From JANQGG01 sp964642175 (GTDB lineage: Bacteria; Bacteroidota; Chlorobiia; Chlorobiales; Chloroherpetonaceae), in the NCBI GenBank assembly GCA_964642175.1, contig CAZXOK010000001.1, positions 186,001 to 250,000 of the forward strand: a stretch of 64,000 nucleotides of DNA, in the 5' to 3' direction. The notes below the pieces were generated by a model. That model saw nothing but the letters and a program-made list of their open reading frames with translations, made no database searches and was not told the origin of the DNA. The position numbers and the translations under genes are program-made. Shown here one piece after another: positions 44,466 through 53,218 of this stretch. Position 1 is the first letter of the stretch, and each line of letters starts with the position of its first letter.

Positions 44466-46871
44466 ATGCCTTCATATCCAGAGAATGGAAATCAAAAAAA
44501 TCAACGATATGAACCTGATTTTCGCCCCAATCAATTTGAAACATTTGAGGAAGAAGATTTAAGCGTAACGTTCTACAACTATTTAAGAGCATTAAGCCGC
44601 GGAAAGTGGATAATCCTTGTTGCGTTTTTAACCATTTTAGGCATTACACTTATAATCAGCTTAAATCAAAAAGATATCTATGAAGGGATTACAAGTGTAT
44701 TAATAAATGATCAGAGTTCTGCCAATTCTGTTGTTGTCAGTTTTGCTACAACAACAGATAATAAGATTAATAATGAAATTGAAGTTCTAAAAAGCCGCTC
44801 TATGGCTGAGCAAGTTGCTTATAGCTTATTAAATAAAGTCTATAAAGACCCCTACAAAAAAGGAGATACGTTAGAAATCTTATTTGATAAGGAAACAGGG
44901 CAGATTGGTGATATAGATTTTATAGCAGCTAAAATCCAAGACAAATTGGAAGTTGAAAATCTAAAAAACACCGATTTTCTATTACTGAAATTTAGAGCTT
45001 TTGATCCTGACGAAGCAGCCACTATTTCAAAAACAATAGCGGAGGTATATGAGGAAAGAAACAAAAAATCTACTCGCAATACAGTCCGAACTGTTCGGCA
45101 ATTTCTAGAGGAACAACTCTCCCAGAAAAGACGCCTATTACTTGATAGTGAAGCTCAGCTTCAGCGATTTATGGAGCAAAATAGAGTGGTTTCTCTGGAG
45201 TCTGAAGGGACTGAATTAATCAAACGCTTTTCTGATTTTAAAGCCAAGGCTGATGAGGCTGAAGTTATGCTTAATATATTACGCTCTTCTTTAAAGGCTT
45301 ACAATGAAGAGATGCGTTCCATGATCCCCAAATTGTCAAATTCTGCTGTTCAGGCAACCATAACACCTTACACAGAGCTGTTTCAACAGCAAATTGCCCA
45401 GCTGGAGGTTGAGCGAGATAAGATTTTAACTGATCCTGGTAGTGATTATAATATAAATGTTCAAGAGCGGCTTCAGGAGTATAATGATAAAATTGAATCT
45501 TATAAGAAACGCTTGCAACAAACGTTTGAACGACAGGTGAAGCAAGGGCTTTCGAATGTAAATAATCCGGATTATTATCAGGATATTTACAAAAAGAAAT
45601 TAGATTTTGAATTGGAATTGGTGAGTGTTGAAACCCAGTATAAAGCATATAAAAAGATTGTTGAAGAATATGACGCAGCATTTTTAAAAACGCCGGGCAT
45701 CAATGTTGAGTTTGCTCGCCTTGAACGAAAAGCCAAAAGTGCTGAAGAGCTATACCAGTTATTGGAAAAAAGATATCAGGAAGCCTTGATAGCTGAAGAG
45801 CAAGTTCCAAAGAATATTGAAGTTATAGATTGGGCCGTACCAGTAAAAGAACCAGTGGCCCCTAACAGACTTTTGAATATCTTAGTAGGAATAGTTGCAG
45901 GTATTGGTGTCGGGTTTGGTGTGGTTATGCTTATACAATTTCTGGATCGCACAATATATACACCTGAACAAGCTGAAAAACTTGGGCCGTTACTTGCTAC
46001 GATACCCGTAATAGAGTCTTTTGAAGAAAATGTAAGAAATAAAACGGGAGGAAGTGTAAAAGTTATTGAAGGAGCTGATTCAGACTTTAAGAAAATCGCA
46101 TCTCATTTAGTTACACATTTTGATCCCAAAAGTACAGTTTCAGAGGCATACCGTACATTACGAACAAATATTTTATTTTCAAGCGTTCAAGTATCAGACT
46201 CGGACAAAAAAGAAGGTAAAGTATTTGTTGTAACAAGTTCATCTCCAAAAGAAGGTAAATCCACAACCATCTCAAACTTGGCTATTACTATAGCTCAAGG
46301 TGGCCAAAAAGTACTGCTGGTTGATACCGACTTACGCCGCCCTGTTGTTCACTCAATATTTGGATTTAACAAAGAGCCTGGATTAACTAATTACCTGGTT
46401 GGCAGGGCTCAATTTGATGATATTGTTAGGCACTCACCTATTGATAATCTTGATATAATCACTTCTGGAACCATTCCGCCAAATCCCTCAGAGTTGATCG
46501 GCACGCAAAAAATGAAAGAATTTCTGGCTGAAAACCGATCCAGATATGATATTGTATTGCATGATAGCCCGCCTGTTATTGCCGTAACAGACCCTCAGGT
46601 GCTATCAAAAATGACAGATGGTGTGATTATTGTAATATCCTCAGGTCAAACCCAAATAGAACTCGCTGAACGCGCTGTAGAATCCATTAAAAAAGTAAAT
46701 TCTACTATTGTGGGGTTTGTACTTAATAATCTTGATGTACAAAACACATATGGGTCTTATTATAAGTACTACCGCTATTACAATTATTATTATGAATCTA
46801 AGGATGGACATGATTTTAAACCATCCTTCCTCGATAAGCTTTTTGCGAAGGTATTAGGTGAAAAAAATTAA
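44466..46871 (+). CDS. Polysaccharide co-polymerase / tyrosine autokinase (Wzc-like)
   Basis: This 801-residue membrane protein controls chain length and export of surface polysaccharide. A first membrane helix (about 53-72) opens the Wzz domain, a long periplasmic coiled coil (about 200-420) follows, with the second helix at about 470-492. The BY-kinase domain has Walker A SSPKEGKSTT (about 590-600), Walker A' LLVDTDLRRP, Walker B IVLHDSPP, and a C-terminal tyrosine cluster YYKYYRYYNYYY that is its autophosphorylation site. No Wza-type exporter or Wzx/Wzy is in the window. Confidence 0.93.
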   Translation: MPSYPENGNQKNQRYEPDFRPNQFETFEEEDLSVTFYNYLRALSRGKWIILVAFLTILGITLIISLNQKDIYEGITSVLINDQSSANSVVVSFATTTDNKINNEIEVLKSRSMAEQVAYSLLNKVYKDPYKKGDTLEILFDKETGQIGDIDFIAAKIQDKLEVENLKNTDFLLLKFRAFDPDEAATISKTIAEVYEERNKKSTRNTVRTVRQFLEEQLSQKRRLLLDSEAQLQRFMEQNRVVSLESEGTELIKRFSDFKAKADEAEVMLNILRSSLKAYNEEMRSMIPKLSNSAVQATITPYTELFQQQIAQLEVERDKILTDPGSDYNINVQERLQEYNDKIESYKKRLQQTFERQVKQGLSNVNNPDYYQDIYKKKLDFELELVSVETQYKAYKKIVEEYDAAFLKTPGINVEFARLERKAKSAEELYQLLEKRYQEALIAEEQVPKNIEVIDWAVPVKEPVAPNRLLNILVGIVAGIGVGFGVVMLIQFLDRTIYTPEQAEKLGPLLATIPVIESFEENVRNKTGGSVKVIEGADSDFKKIASHLVTHFDPKSTVSEAYRTLRTNILFSSVQVSDSDKKEGKVFVVTSSSPKEGKSTTISNLAITIAQGGQKVLLVDTDLRRPVVHSIFGFNKEPGLTNYLVGRAQFDDIVRHSPIDNLDIITSGTIPPNPSELIGTQKMKEFLAENRSRYDIVLHDSPPVIAVTDPQVLSKMTDGVIIVISSGQTQIELAERAVESIKKVNSTIVGFVLNNLDVQNTYGSYYKYYRYYNYYYESKDGHDFKPSFLDKLFAKVLGEKN

Positions 46872-46883
46872 AGAATACTAATA

Positions 46884-48362
46884 ATGAAAAAAGTTTGGGC
46901 TCTTATAATTGTGGTTTTATTGGCTTGGGGTTGCTCAGGAGGTACAGACGGAAATACTTCCGTGAAAGTAACCGGTAAAGTAGTAGATGAAAGTGGCAAT
47001 CCGGTTTCTGGTGTTACAGTTAGTGCATATAAATTTATTAATACAAAAGAGATAGATCAGATTAGATCTGAAGCACCTGGTGTAGGGTTTGATGGCTATG
47101 AAAGGTTGTTTTTTAATTCATCTAATCAAAATAGCTTAGGTAATGGGAAAACTAACTCGTCCGGAAATTTTTCAGTTGAAGTAAATTCTTCTTCCGATTT
47201 TTTTAATATTAAACTCTCCAAGAATAATTATGGCCAATCCTGGGTTGCAGGTATCAATAGCAATCAGGTAGATGAGTTTGTTCTTGTAAAAGATAGCGTT
47301 CTTCATGATGATATCATGCATAATCATTTTTTTGCTGTAGATTCATTGGTTTTTAAATCAAATAAGAGTTATCGGATTTTAGATAATGAGACTGTTGATT
47401 TTTCGGTATCAGGACAAGGTATTGTTTTATTTGAGCCGGGAACCAAATTGATATTAGGAGAAAATTCATCGTTTACTTTAAATCCAGGGAGTAAATTATT
47501 GATTAATGGAACATTGGATAATCCTGTAGCTTTCATATCGAACTCTAATGCATCATGGAATAATATAGAATTTAATATCACAGGTGATGAAGTGAGTGTA
47601 AATGGATTGGCATGTAGTAATGGAGCAGAGGGAATAATTTTTAATGGATCTCCCGGGATTAAAATAACCAACTCTGTATTTAATGATATTGAAGGCGGAT
47701 TAACATTTTTAACAAATAATAAAATTGAAATAAATAATACAATAATATCCAATTGTGAAGATGGTTATTTACTTTCTTCTGGTGTAGACTCATCATCAAT
47801 TGAAAACTCAATATTTATTAATACCCTAAACCCATTACGTATTGAAGGTCAAGGCTTTGATGAAGGTCAAGGAGAAAACCCTATATACAGTAAAATCACT
47901 AATAATTATTTAAAAAATTCTGATGTGGCCATTGATGCTGTGACTGTTGACTTAAGTATAAAGAATAACAGTATCATGAATTCAAATATTGGTATAAATT
48001 TAAATAATGGCTGTCGAGGATATATTGAGAATAATCATATTAATATCATTAATCAAATTGGTATTAATATTATTAGTTTATCTCAAAATATATCATGGGG
48101 AAAATACCCGGCAAAGTTTAGTTCCCCTGATGGTTATTTTACTAACAATAATATCATTAATTCTAATACAAGTATCTATTCTTTTGTGAATGACGATGAA
48201 TCAAATGTATTATGTCAAAATAATTATTGGGGCACCACAAATTTTGACACATTAGAGATAATCATAAAAGATGATATTGATTTTGGGATTGATGATCCTA
48301 TGGGTGAAGTAGATTTTACTTCTTACAAAACCTTTGAAATACCCAATATAGGTGCGCAGTAA
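46884..48362 (+). CDS. Lipoprotein with carboxypeptidase-regulatory-like and parallel beta-helix domains
   Basis: Not assigned to a named family. The 492-residue protein has a lipoprotein signal (LLAWGC, Cys17), then a short Ig-like fold (KVTGKVVDESGNPVSGVTVSA, about 28-48) as in carboxypeptidase-regulatory domains. From about residue 150 it is an Asn/Ile-rich ladder typical of right-handed parallel beta-helices, ending with NNYWGTT and GEVDFTSY, a cap seen in such proteins. It is very rich in Asn, and its DNA is more AT-rich than the flanks. It lies 12 bp after the tyrosine kinase gene and 6 bp before bshA. Glycan binding or cleavage at the surface is plausible but unproven. Confidence 0.8.
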   Translation: MKKVWALIIVVLLAWGCSGGTDGNTSVKVTGKVVDESGNPVSGVTVSAYKFINTKEIDQIRSEAPGVGFDGYERLFFNSSNQNSLGNGKTNSSGNFSVEVNSSSDFFNIKLSKNNYGQSWVAGINSNQVDEFVLVKDSVLHDDIMHNHFFAVDSLVFKSNKSYRILDNETVDFSVSGQGIVLFEPGTKLILGENSSFTLNPGSKLLINGTLDNPVAFISNSNASWNNIEFNITGDEVSVNGLACSNGAEGIIFNGSPGIKITNSVFNDIEGGLTFLTNNKIEINNTIISNCEDGYLLSSGVDSSSIENSIFINTLNPLRIEGQGFDEGQGENPIYSKITNNYLKNSDVAIDAVTVDLSIKNNSIMNSNIGINLNNGCRGYIENNHINIINQIGINIISLSQNISWGKYPAKFSSPDGYFTNNNIINSNTSIYSFVNDDESNVLCQNNYWGTTNFDTLEIIIKDDIDFGIDDPMGEVDFTSYKTFEIPNIGAQ

Positions 48363-48368
48363 GTTGTA

Positions 48369-49505
48369 ATGAAAATAGGCATAACATGTTATCCAACCTA
48401 TGGTGGCAGTGGTGTTGTGGCCACAGAACTAGGGAAGGAATTGGCCAATAAAGGACACATGGTACATTTCATCAGTTATGCCATGCCCTTTCGTCTTAAT
48501 GAGTTTTCCAGTAATATCTACTACCACGAAGTAGATATCAGCAATTATCCCCTATTTCAATACCCGCCATACTCCATAGCATTAGCATCAAAAATGGCTG
48601 ATGTTATCAGTTATGAAAAGTTGGATTTATTACATGTCCATTATGCGATACCTCATGCTATAAGTGCTTTTCTGGCTAAAGAAATGCTTTTAGATACCAA
48701 ACATCCAAATAAAGATTTTAAAATAATTACAACATTACATGGAACAGATATCACATTAATTGGCCAGGAACCAAGCATGTTGGAGGCTGTAAAACTTGGT
48801 CTGAATCGTTCGGATGGTATTACAGCAGTATCAGAATTCTTAAAGGATACAACCGACGAATATTTTAATCTATCTAAAGAGATAGAAGTTATTCCAAATT
48901 TTATCGATACAAATATATTCTATCAGAAGCATTGTGAGAACTACAGACAAATATTTGCTGATCAAAATCAGCGAGTCATTATTCATATCTCAAATTTCCG
49001 GGCAGTAAAGCGGGTAAAAGAGGTCGTCAGAATATTTCATACCATCAATCAAGCAACACCTGGTGTATTATTATTGGTAGGGGATGGACCTGAACGATCA
49101 GAAGCAGAACATATTGCTCGTGATCTAGGCATCTCTCATAAAGTAAAATTTTTAGGCAGACAGGAGGCTATTGTAGAACTGCTATCCATATCAGATTTAA
49201 TGATTATGCCAAGTAAAACAGAGTCCTTTGGTTTAGCGGCTTTGGAGGCTTTAGCCTGTGGTGTGCCTGTTATTGCCTCGAAAGTCGGAGGTCTTCCCGA
49301 ATTGATTGAACACAATAAAAACGGGTGCTTGCACCCTGTGGAGAATATTCAGGAAATGGCCGAGTGTGCTATAACTATTTTAAATGACTCAGAGCGATTA
49401 AAACAGTTTTCTGAATCGGCTATTAAACGCGCAAAAAAATACGATGCCCAGGAAATAGTACCCTTATACGAAAAGTATTATCAAAAAATTATGGAAAAAG
49501 GGTAA
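48369..49505 (+). CDS. bshA: N-acetyl-alpha-D-glucosaminyl L-malate synthase
   Basis: BshA joins GlcNAc from UDP-GlcNAc to L-malate, the first step of bacillithiol synthesis. This GT4 enzyme has 378 residues: the family's ITCYPTYGGSGVVATELGKELA, FHISYAMP-like HFISYAMPFRL, LDLLHVHYAIPHA, TLHGTDITLIGQEPS, VPNFID-like VIPNFIDT, and the donor loop ESFGLAALEALACGVPVIAS. It is the last gene of the rightward run. bshC is about 20 kb upstream. Confidence 0.95.
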   Translation: MKIGITCYPTYGGSGVVATELGKELANKGHMVHFISYAMPFRLNEFSSNIYYHEVDISNYPLFQYPPYSIALASKMADVISYEKLDLLHVHYAIPHAISAFLAKEMLLDTKHPNKDFKIITTLHGTDITLIGQEPSMLEAVKLGLNRSDGITAVSEFLKDTTDEYFNLSKEIEVIPNFIDTNIFYQKHCENYRQIFADQNQRVIIHISNFRAVKRVKEVVRIFHTINQATPGVLLLVGDGPERSEAEHIARDLGISHKVKFLGRQEAIVELLSISDLMIMPSKTESFGLAALEALACGVPVIASKVGGLPELIEHNKNGCLHPVENIQEMAECAITILNDSERLKQFSESAIKRAKKYDAQEIVPLYEKYYQKIMEKG

Positions 49506-49571
49506 GTTTTAGATCTACTCAACAGAATAATCGATTATGTTACAAAGTACCGAACTAAAAATGCAGTGATC

Positions 49572-49691
49572 ATGCAACGAAAATTATTTGCAAAATATTC
49601 AAGTCTCAAGAAGTACAGTTTTACAAAAGAGGACTTTATTGAATTGTTCATGATTATTATGGCGGCTTCAGCTTTCCTTTTGATTCGCTAG
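49572..49691 (+). CDS. Possible small membrane protein after bshA
   Basis: ATG 49572 opens 39 codons to TAG 49689-49691. The predicted peptide begins MQRKLFAKYSSLKKYSFT, is basic, and ends in a hydrophobic segment (FIELFMIIMAASAFLLIR). The frame is also open all the way back to the bshA stop, 62 codons in all, with a GTG two codons earlier. No ribosome site stands out. It could be a real single-pass protein, a decayed C-terminal extension of bshA, or chance. Confidence 0.3.
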   Translation: MQRKLFAKYSSLKKYSFTKEDFIELFMIIMAASAFLLIR

Positions 49692-49702
49692 AAAGTATCC
49701 GT

Positions 49703-50731
49703 TTAAGGCCGCTTGGTTTGCATCAGTACCTTTTGGTATTTTTCCAGGTTTTCAAGCACTTTTCCTGTACCCCTAACAACAGCTGTAAGTGGATCTTCAC
49801 CTACATGCACCGGGAGTTTTGTTTCTTCACTTAAACGTTTATCTAATCCTTTAATCAGCGCACCGCCACCGGTTAATAAAATACCCCTATCAAGAATATC
49901 TGCAGAAAGCTCAGGAGGAGTGGTTTCCAAACAACGCCGAACCGCATTTACGATTTGCCCGATTGGCTCTGATATTGCTTCACGAATTTCAGGCGAACTG
50001 ATATCGCGTTGTTCCGGCAAACTGGTTACAAGATTGCGGCCTTTTACGGTGGCAATAAGCTCTTCATCCAGCTCATAAGCCGAGCCAATTTTAATTTTTA
50101 TTTCTTCAGCTGTTCGTTCACCAATAGCCAGGTTATACGTTTTGCGAAAATGTTGCAGAATGGAGTTTGTAATTTCCGTACCAGCCACACGAACAGATTC
50201 TCCGGTAGCAAGTCCCGATAGCGAAATTACTGCAATTTCGGTGGTCCCGCCACCAATATCAACGATCATATTCCCAAAAGGGGCTTCAACATCCAGGCCA
50301 ACACCTATTGCTGCTGCCATAGGTTCTGCCACAAGGTAGACTTCCTTGGCGCCAACATGTTCAGCCGAATCGCGAACAGCACGTTTTTCTACTTCAGTAA
50401 TACCGGAAGGTATACCGATGACCATCCTGCGAATAGATCCTGCAAAATCTTTCTGGGCTTTTTTGATCAATCCACGCATTAATTCTTCGGCAGCTTCGTA
50501 ATCGGCAATTACACCACCACCAAGTGGTTTTATGGTTATGATATCCCTGTGAGTTTTTTCGTGCATTTGGCGTGCTTCATTACCAAAAGCAACAACTTTT
50601 CTGGAATTTCTATCTAAGGCTACTATGGAAGGTTCATTTAAAACAATACCTTTGCCCCGGACAAAAACGAGCGTATTGGCTGTTCCCAAGTCCATGGCAA
50701 AGTCTTTAGAGAAGAAATCTAAGAAACCCAT
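49703..50731 (-). CDS. mreB: Rod shape-determining protein MreB
   Basis: This bacterial actin organises lateral wall synthesis. The 342 residues show the actin-family phosphate-1 loop AMDLGTANTLVF, VAEPMAAAIGVGLDVEAPFGNMIVDIGGGTTEIAVIS (phosphate 2; key part DIGGGTTE), and the adenosine motif ILLTGGGALIKGL. Usually mreCD follow mreB; here the downstream gene on the same strand is not mreC, as the gene ends facing bshA, so mreB is separated from its partners. Confidence 0.97.
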   Translation of the reverse strand: MGFLDFFSKDFAMDLGTANTLVFVRGKGIVLNEPSIVALDRNSRKVVAFGNEARQMHEKTHRDIITIKPLGGGVIADYEAAEELMRGLIKKAQKDFAGSIRRMVIGIPSGITEVEKRAVRDSAEHVGAKEVYLVAEPMAAAIGVGLDVEAPFGNMIVDIGGGTTEIAVISLSGLATGESVRVAGTEITNSILQHFRKTYNLAIGERTAEEIKIKIGSAYELDEELIATVKGRNLVTSLPEQRDISSPEIREAISEPIGQIVNAVRRCLETTPPELSADILDRGILLTGGGALIKGLDKRLSEETKLPVHVGEDPLTAVVRGTGKVLENLEKYQKVLMQTKRP

Positions 50732-50932
50732 TTAAGAGAGAGATTGTAGTTTTTTACTAAGCTAAGGTTTGCAATGAGGCTTTGCAAGACATTGCATTTC
50801 TAATAGATACAAAGGATAAATATAGAAAATAAACCATCATTGCCATGTGTAAACATGCAATTTTTACATAAATATAGTCGTCGGAAGGCGAAATAAAAGG
50901 TTGTAATTGGGGGATTTTTATACGGTAAAGAC

Positions 50933-51199
50933 CTATTTCTTATTGAGCATTTCAGAAAGCTTAGCTTTTTCCTCTTCACTCATGTTTTTGATCTTGTCGT
51001 TCATATCTTCTGAAGGGGTCTCTTTTGGCGCTTCTACTGCAGCTTTGTTGATCTCTTCTTCAAATCCTGCCTGAGCTTTCTTAAACTCGTTCATGCCTTT
51101 TCCTAATCCCTTCGCAAGTTCGGGTAACTTCTTGGCTCCAAATAAAAGCAAGATGATAATTAGTATTACGATAAGTTCCTGTCCGCCTAATCCAAACAT
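50933..51199 (-). CDS. tatA: Sec-independent protein translocase TatA
   Basis: The pore-forming subunit for folded-protein export. From ATG 51199 the protein has 88 residues: MFGLGGQELIVILIIILLLFGAKKLPEL start (helix about 7-22, FG hinge, amphipathic helix with KGLGKGMNEFKKA), and a charged C-terminal tail. The frame opens 25 codons earlier, but MFGLGG is the canonical start. TatC is not in the window. It sits between mreB and the methyltransferase gene on the same strand. Confidence 0.93.
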   Translation of the reverse strand: MFGLGGQELIVILIIILLLFGAKKLPELAKGLGKGMNEFKKAQAGFEEEINKAAVEAPKETPSEDMNDKIKNMSEEEKAKLSEMLNKK

Positions 51200-51306
51200 G
51201 TTAGTACCTTGTTTATAATGTGAATGTGTTACTATGATTAAAAATAAAAACGAATAATAAAGAAAAAAAGTCACAAAACAATCACAACAACCCGATATTT
51301 TAAGAT

Positions 51307-52485
51307 TTACAAAGAGGGCGTAGGCAGGGCTTTGAGTTGTGTTTTGGTTATATGTGGGATTAAATCCCGATACAAAGTACTGGTGTAGCGTTGTAAATCG
51401 CTTGAATTCAAAAAGTCAAGCAGCGATTTTTCCTTTATCGTTTTTGTGGTCATTAAGTGAAATTCTTCACGCCATGGGAATTGTTGCTTTTCCCAGGCTG
51501 CAACAATCCTTGAGCCTTTTGTGTGACCCACAACCAGGTGCGGGTGTTCGTAATAAGTTCTCAATTGACCGATTTTATCCTTCTGAATCCAGTAACCGGT
51601 ATGGTTTGTCTCGTAATCAATATATCCAGGCTTTAAATTGCGGCCGGTCAACAGTGGCTTTCTGTCCGGGCCTGGTTCCTGAAATGCGTATTTGAATGCT
51701 CTTATTTCAGGACTGCGAGCCGCAAAAAAAATATCAAACAGTGTCTCAAGTGTTTCAGGATACGATTTTTTGAAATAGGCAGTCCATTCTGTTTCAAAGG
51801 TGATCAAGCCACCGGCATAGTCATGGCATATTCGGCAGGATTCATGCCAATCGTAGAGCCTGAGTAGTTTTTTGTCGTTTTTTACCACGCGTAGAACTAC
51901 CGCAGCAACCTGCGCATTTGGGAAGACCTTTCCAACATAATGAACATGAAGCGAGCCTGAACGGGTCAGAAACAAGCGTAATTTTTTAAAATCATCCAAG
52001 AGCATCCAACTTGCCGGGACAATAAATACAAGCTGACCATTATCGTTAAGCAACCTCACCGATTTTTCAATAAAAGCCCCATAAATATTGTATTTGCCAT
52101 ACCAGGTCTCGAACTGCTCTTTGTAGGTTGCCTTTTTATGCCTGAAGCTGTGAATGGGATAATGGCTTTTATGGCCAATTATACCGTAGGGAGGATTGCC
52201 TATGATAAGATCAAACTTTTCCGGGGAGTTCCACAACAGATAGTCTGCCCGGGTATATTCAGCAAAACTTGGGATGGGATAGCTACAGTCCTGATTGTAT
52301 TCTATACCGGTAAATGTATGGCGTGTGCCCAGTTTTTGTTTGCAGGCACTGAGAAAAGGGGCATCGGCACATGCGGGTTCAAGGATTCTCCAGGTTTTGT
52401 TTTCGGGGGGCTGAATGGTCTCCAGCATGAACTCAATCACAGGCTTTGGTGTGGAAACAGCTCCGAGTGCCCGGTTTTTCTTCAT
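51307..52485 (-). CDS. N6-adenine DNA methyltransferase, M.TaqI-like, solitary
   Basis: A class gamma adenine-N6 DNA methyltransferase of 392 residues. It has ILEPACADAPFL (motif I, SAM binding, about 34-45), the catalytic NPPYG (97-101), and GKYNIYGAFIEKSVRLL. The C-terminal target-recognition half holds FAARSPEIRAF, LLTGRNLKPGYIDYE, PHLVVGHTKGSRIVAAW and LYRDLIPHIT. From memory these blocks follow Thermus M.TaqI (5'-TCGA) along the whole length, so TCGA is the predicted site. ATG 52485 shares one base with the psd stop (TGATG). No restriction endonuclease is adjacent. This is an orphan or housekeeping-type methyltransferase. Confidence 0.9.
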   Translation of the reverse strand: MKKNRALGAVSTPKPVIEFMLETIQPPENKTWRILEPACADAPFLSACKQKLGTRHTFTGIEYNQDCSYPIPSFAEYTRADYLLWNSPEKFDLIIGNPPYGIIGHKSHYPIHSFRHKKATYKEQFETWYGKYNIYGAFIEKSVRLLNDNGQLVFIVPASWMLLDDFKKLRLFLTRSGSLHVHYVGKVFPNAQVAAVVLRVVKNDKKLLRLYDWHESCRICHDYAGGLITFETEWTAYFKKSYPETLETLFDIFFAARSPEIRAFKYAFQEPGPDRKPLLTGRNLKPGYIDYETNHTGYWIQKDKIGQLRTYYEHPHLVVGHTKGSRIVAAWEKQQFPWREEFHLMTTKTIKEKSLLDFLNSSDLQRYTSTLYRDLIPHITKTQLKALPTPSL

Positions 52486-53126
52486 CAATACTCAGCAAGA
52501 ATGGTTTCGCCGGCAACGGTTCGTTGGCCTTTTTGCACCTTTACATCCAATGATTTAGGTATAAAAATATCCACTCGCGAACCGAATTTGATCATGCCAA
52601 ACCGCTCTCCAATTCTTGCTTGATCTCCGACTCTCAGTTCACAAATAATTCGCCGTGCTATAAAACCAGATATTTGTGTGAAAAATAACGGCAGGTTTTC
52701 ATGAATGATCCCAATTTCGTTGCGTTCGTTCTGATCGCTGGATTTCTCATCAAATGCCATCAGGTATTGACCTGGAATGTATTTTACATGGGCAACCCTG
52801 CCCGAAATTGGTACCCGGTTTACATGAACATCGATAGGTGACATGAAAACACAGATCTGCCAGGCCGGACCGTCTATAAAATGATGATGATCTAACTGGT
52901 TAATTAAAACTACTTTGCCATCTGCAGGCGAAATCACAATATTTGACTTAGTGGGCGTGGTGCGATCCGGATCTCTGAAAAACTGAAGATTAAAAACCAG
53001 AAAACCAATTGCTACGATAATGGTTAGCATGGAGGTAAAAGGTGGTAAAAAAAAGGACAGGGCAATAAAGAAAATGCTATAGATTAAGGACTGGCTAATA
53101 TTTCGTTTGCCGTAAGGTGTGAACAT
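52485..53126 (-). CDS. psd: Phosphatidylserine decarboxylase family protein
   Basis: It makes phosphatidylethanolamine from phosphatidylserine. This is the short (213-residue) form with two N-terminal membrane segments (about 15-45), SPADGKVV, CVFMSPIDVHVNRVPISG, and the self-cleavage site FGSRVDIF, where the Ser becomes the pyruvoyl group. No pssA is adjacent in the window. The methyltransferase gene begins at its stop codon, so the two are translationally coupled. Confidence 0.93.
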   Translation of the reverse strand: MFTPYGKRNISQSLIYSIFFIALSFFLPPFTSMLTIIVAIGFLVFNLQFFRDPDRTTPTKSNIVISPADGKVVLINQLDHHHFIDGPAWQICVFMSPIDVHVNRVPISGRVAHVKYIPGQYLMAFDEKSSDQNERNEIGIIHENLPLFFTQISGFIARRIICELRVGDQARIGERFGMIKFGSRVDIFIPKSLDVKVQKGQRTVAGETILAEY

Positions 53127-53218
53127 AAATAAAAGGCTTAACTGCTAAAAAAATGTAAATTTAAACATACGATAATCCATATTTATTCTAAACACTTGAG
53201 TCGATATTATTTTGTTAG

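Noticed and set aside
45271..45681. 136-codon frame on the minus strand
   Set aside because: Antisense to the coiled-coil part of the tyrosine autokinase, where repetitive codons leave the other strand open.
52138..52623. 161-codon frame on the plus strand
   Set aside because: It lies opposite the M.TaqI-like methyltransferase and psd genes, whose motifs are unmistakable; the antisense product has no family features.
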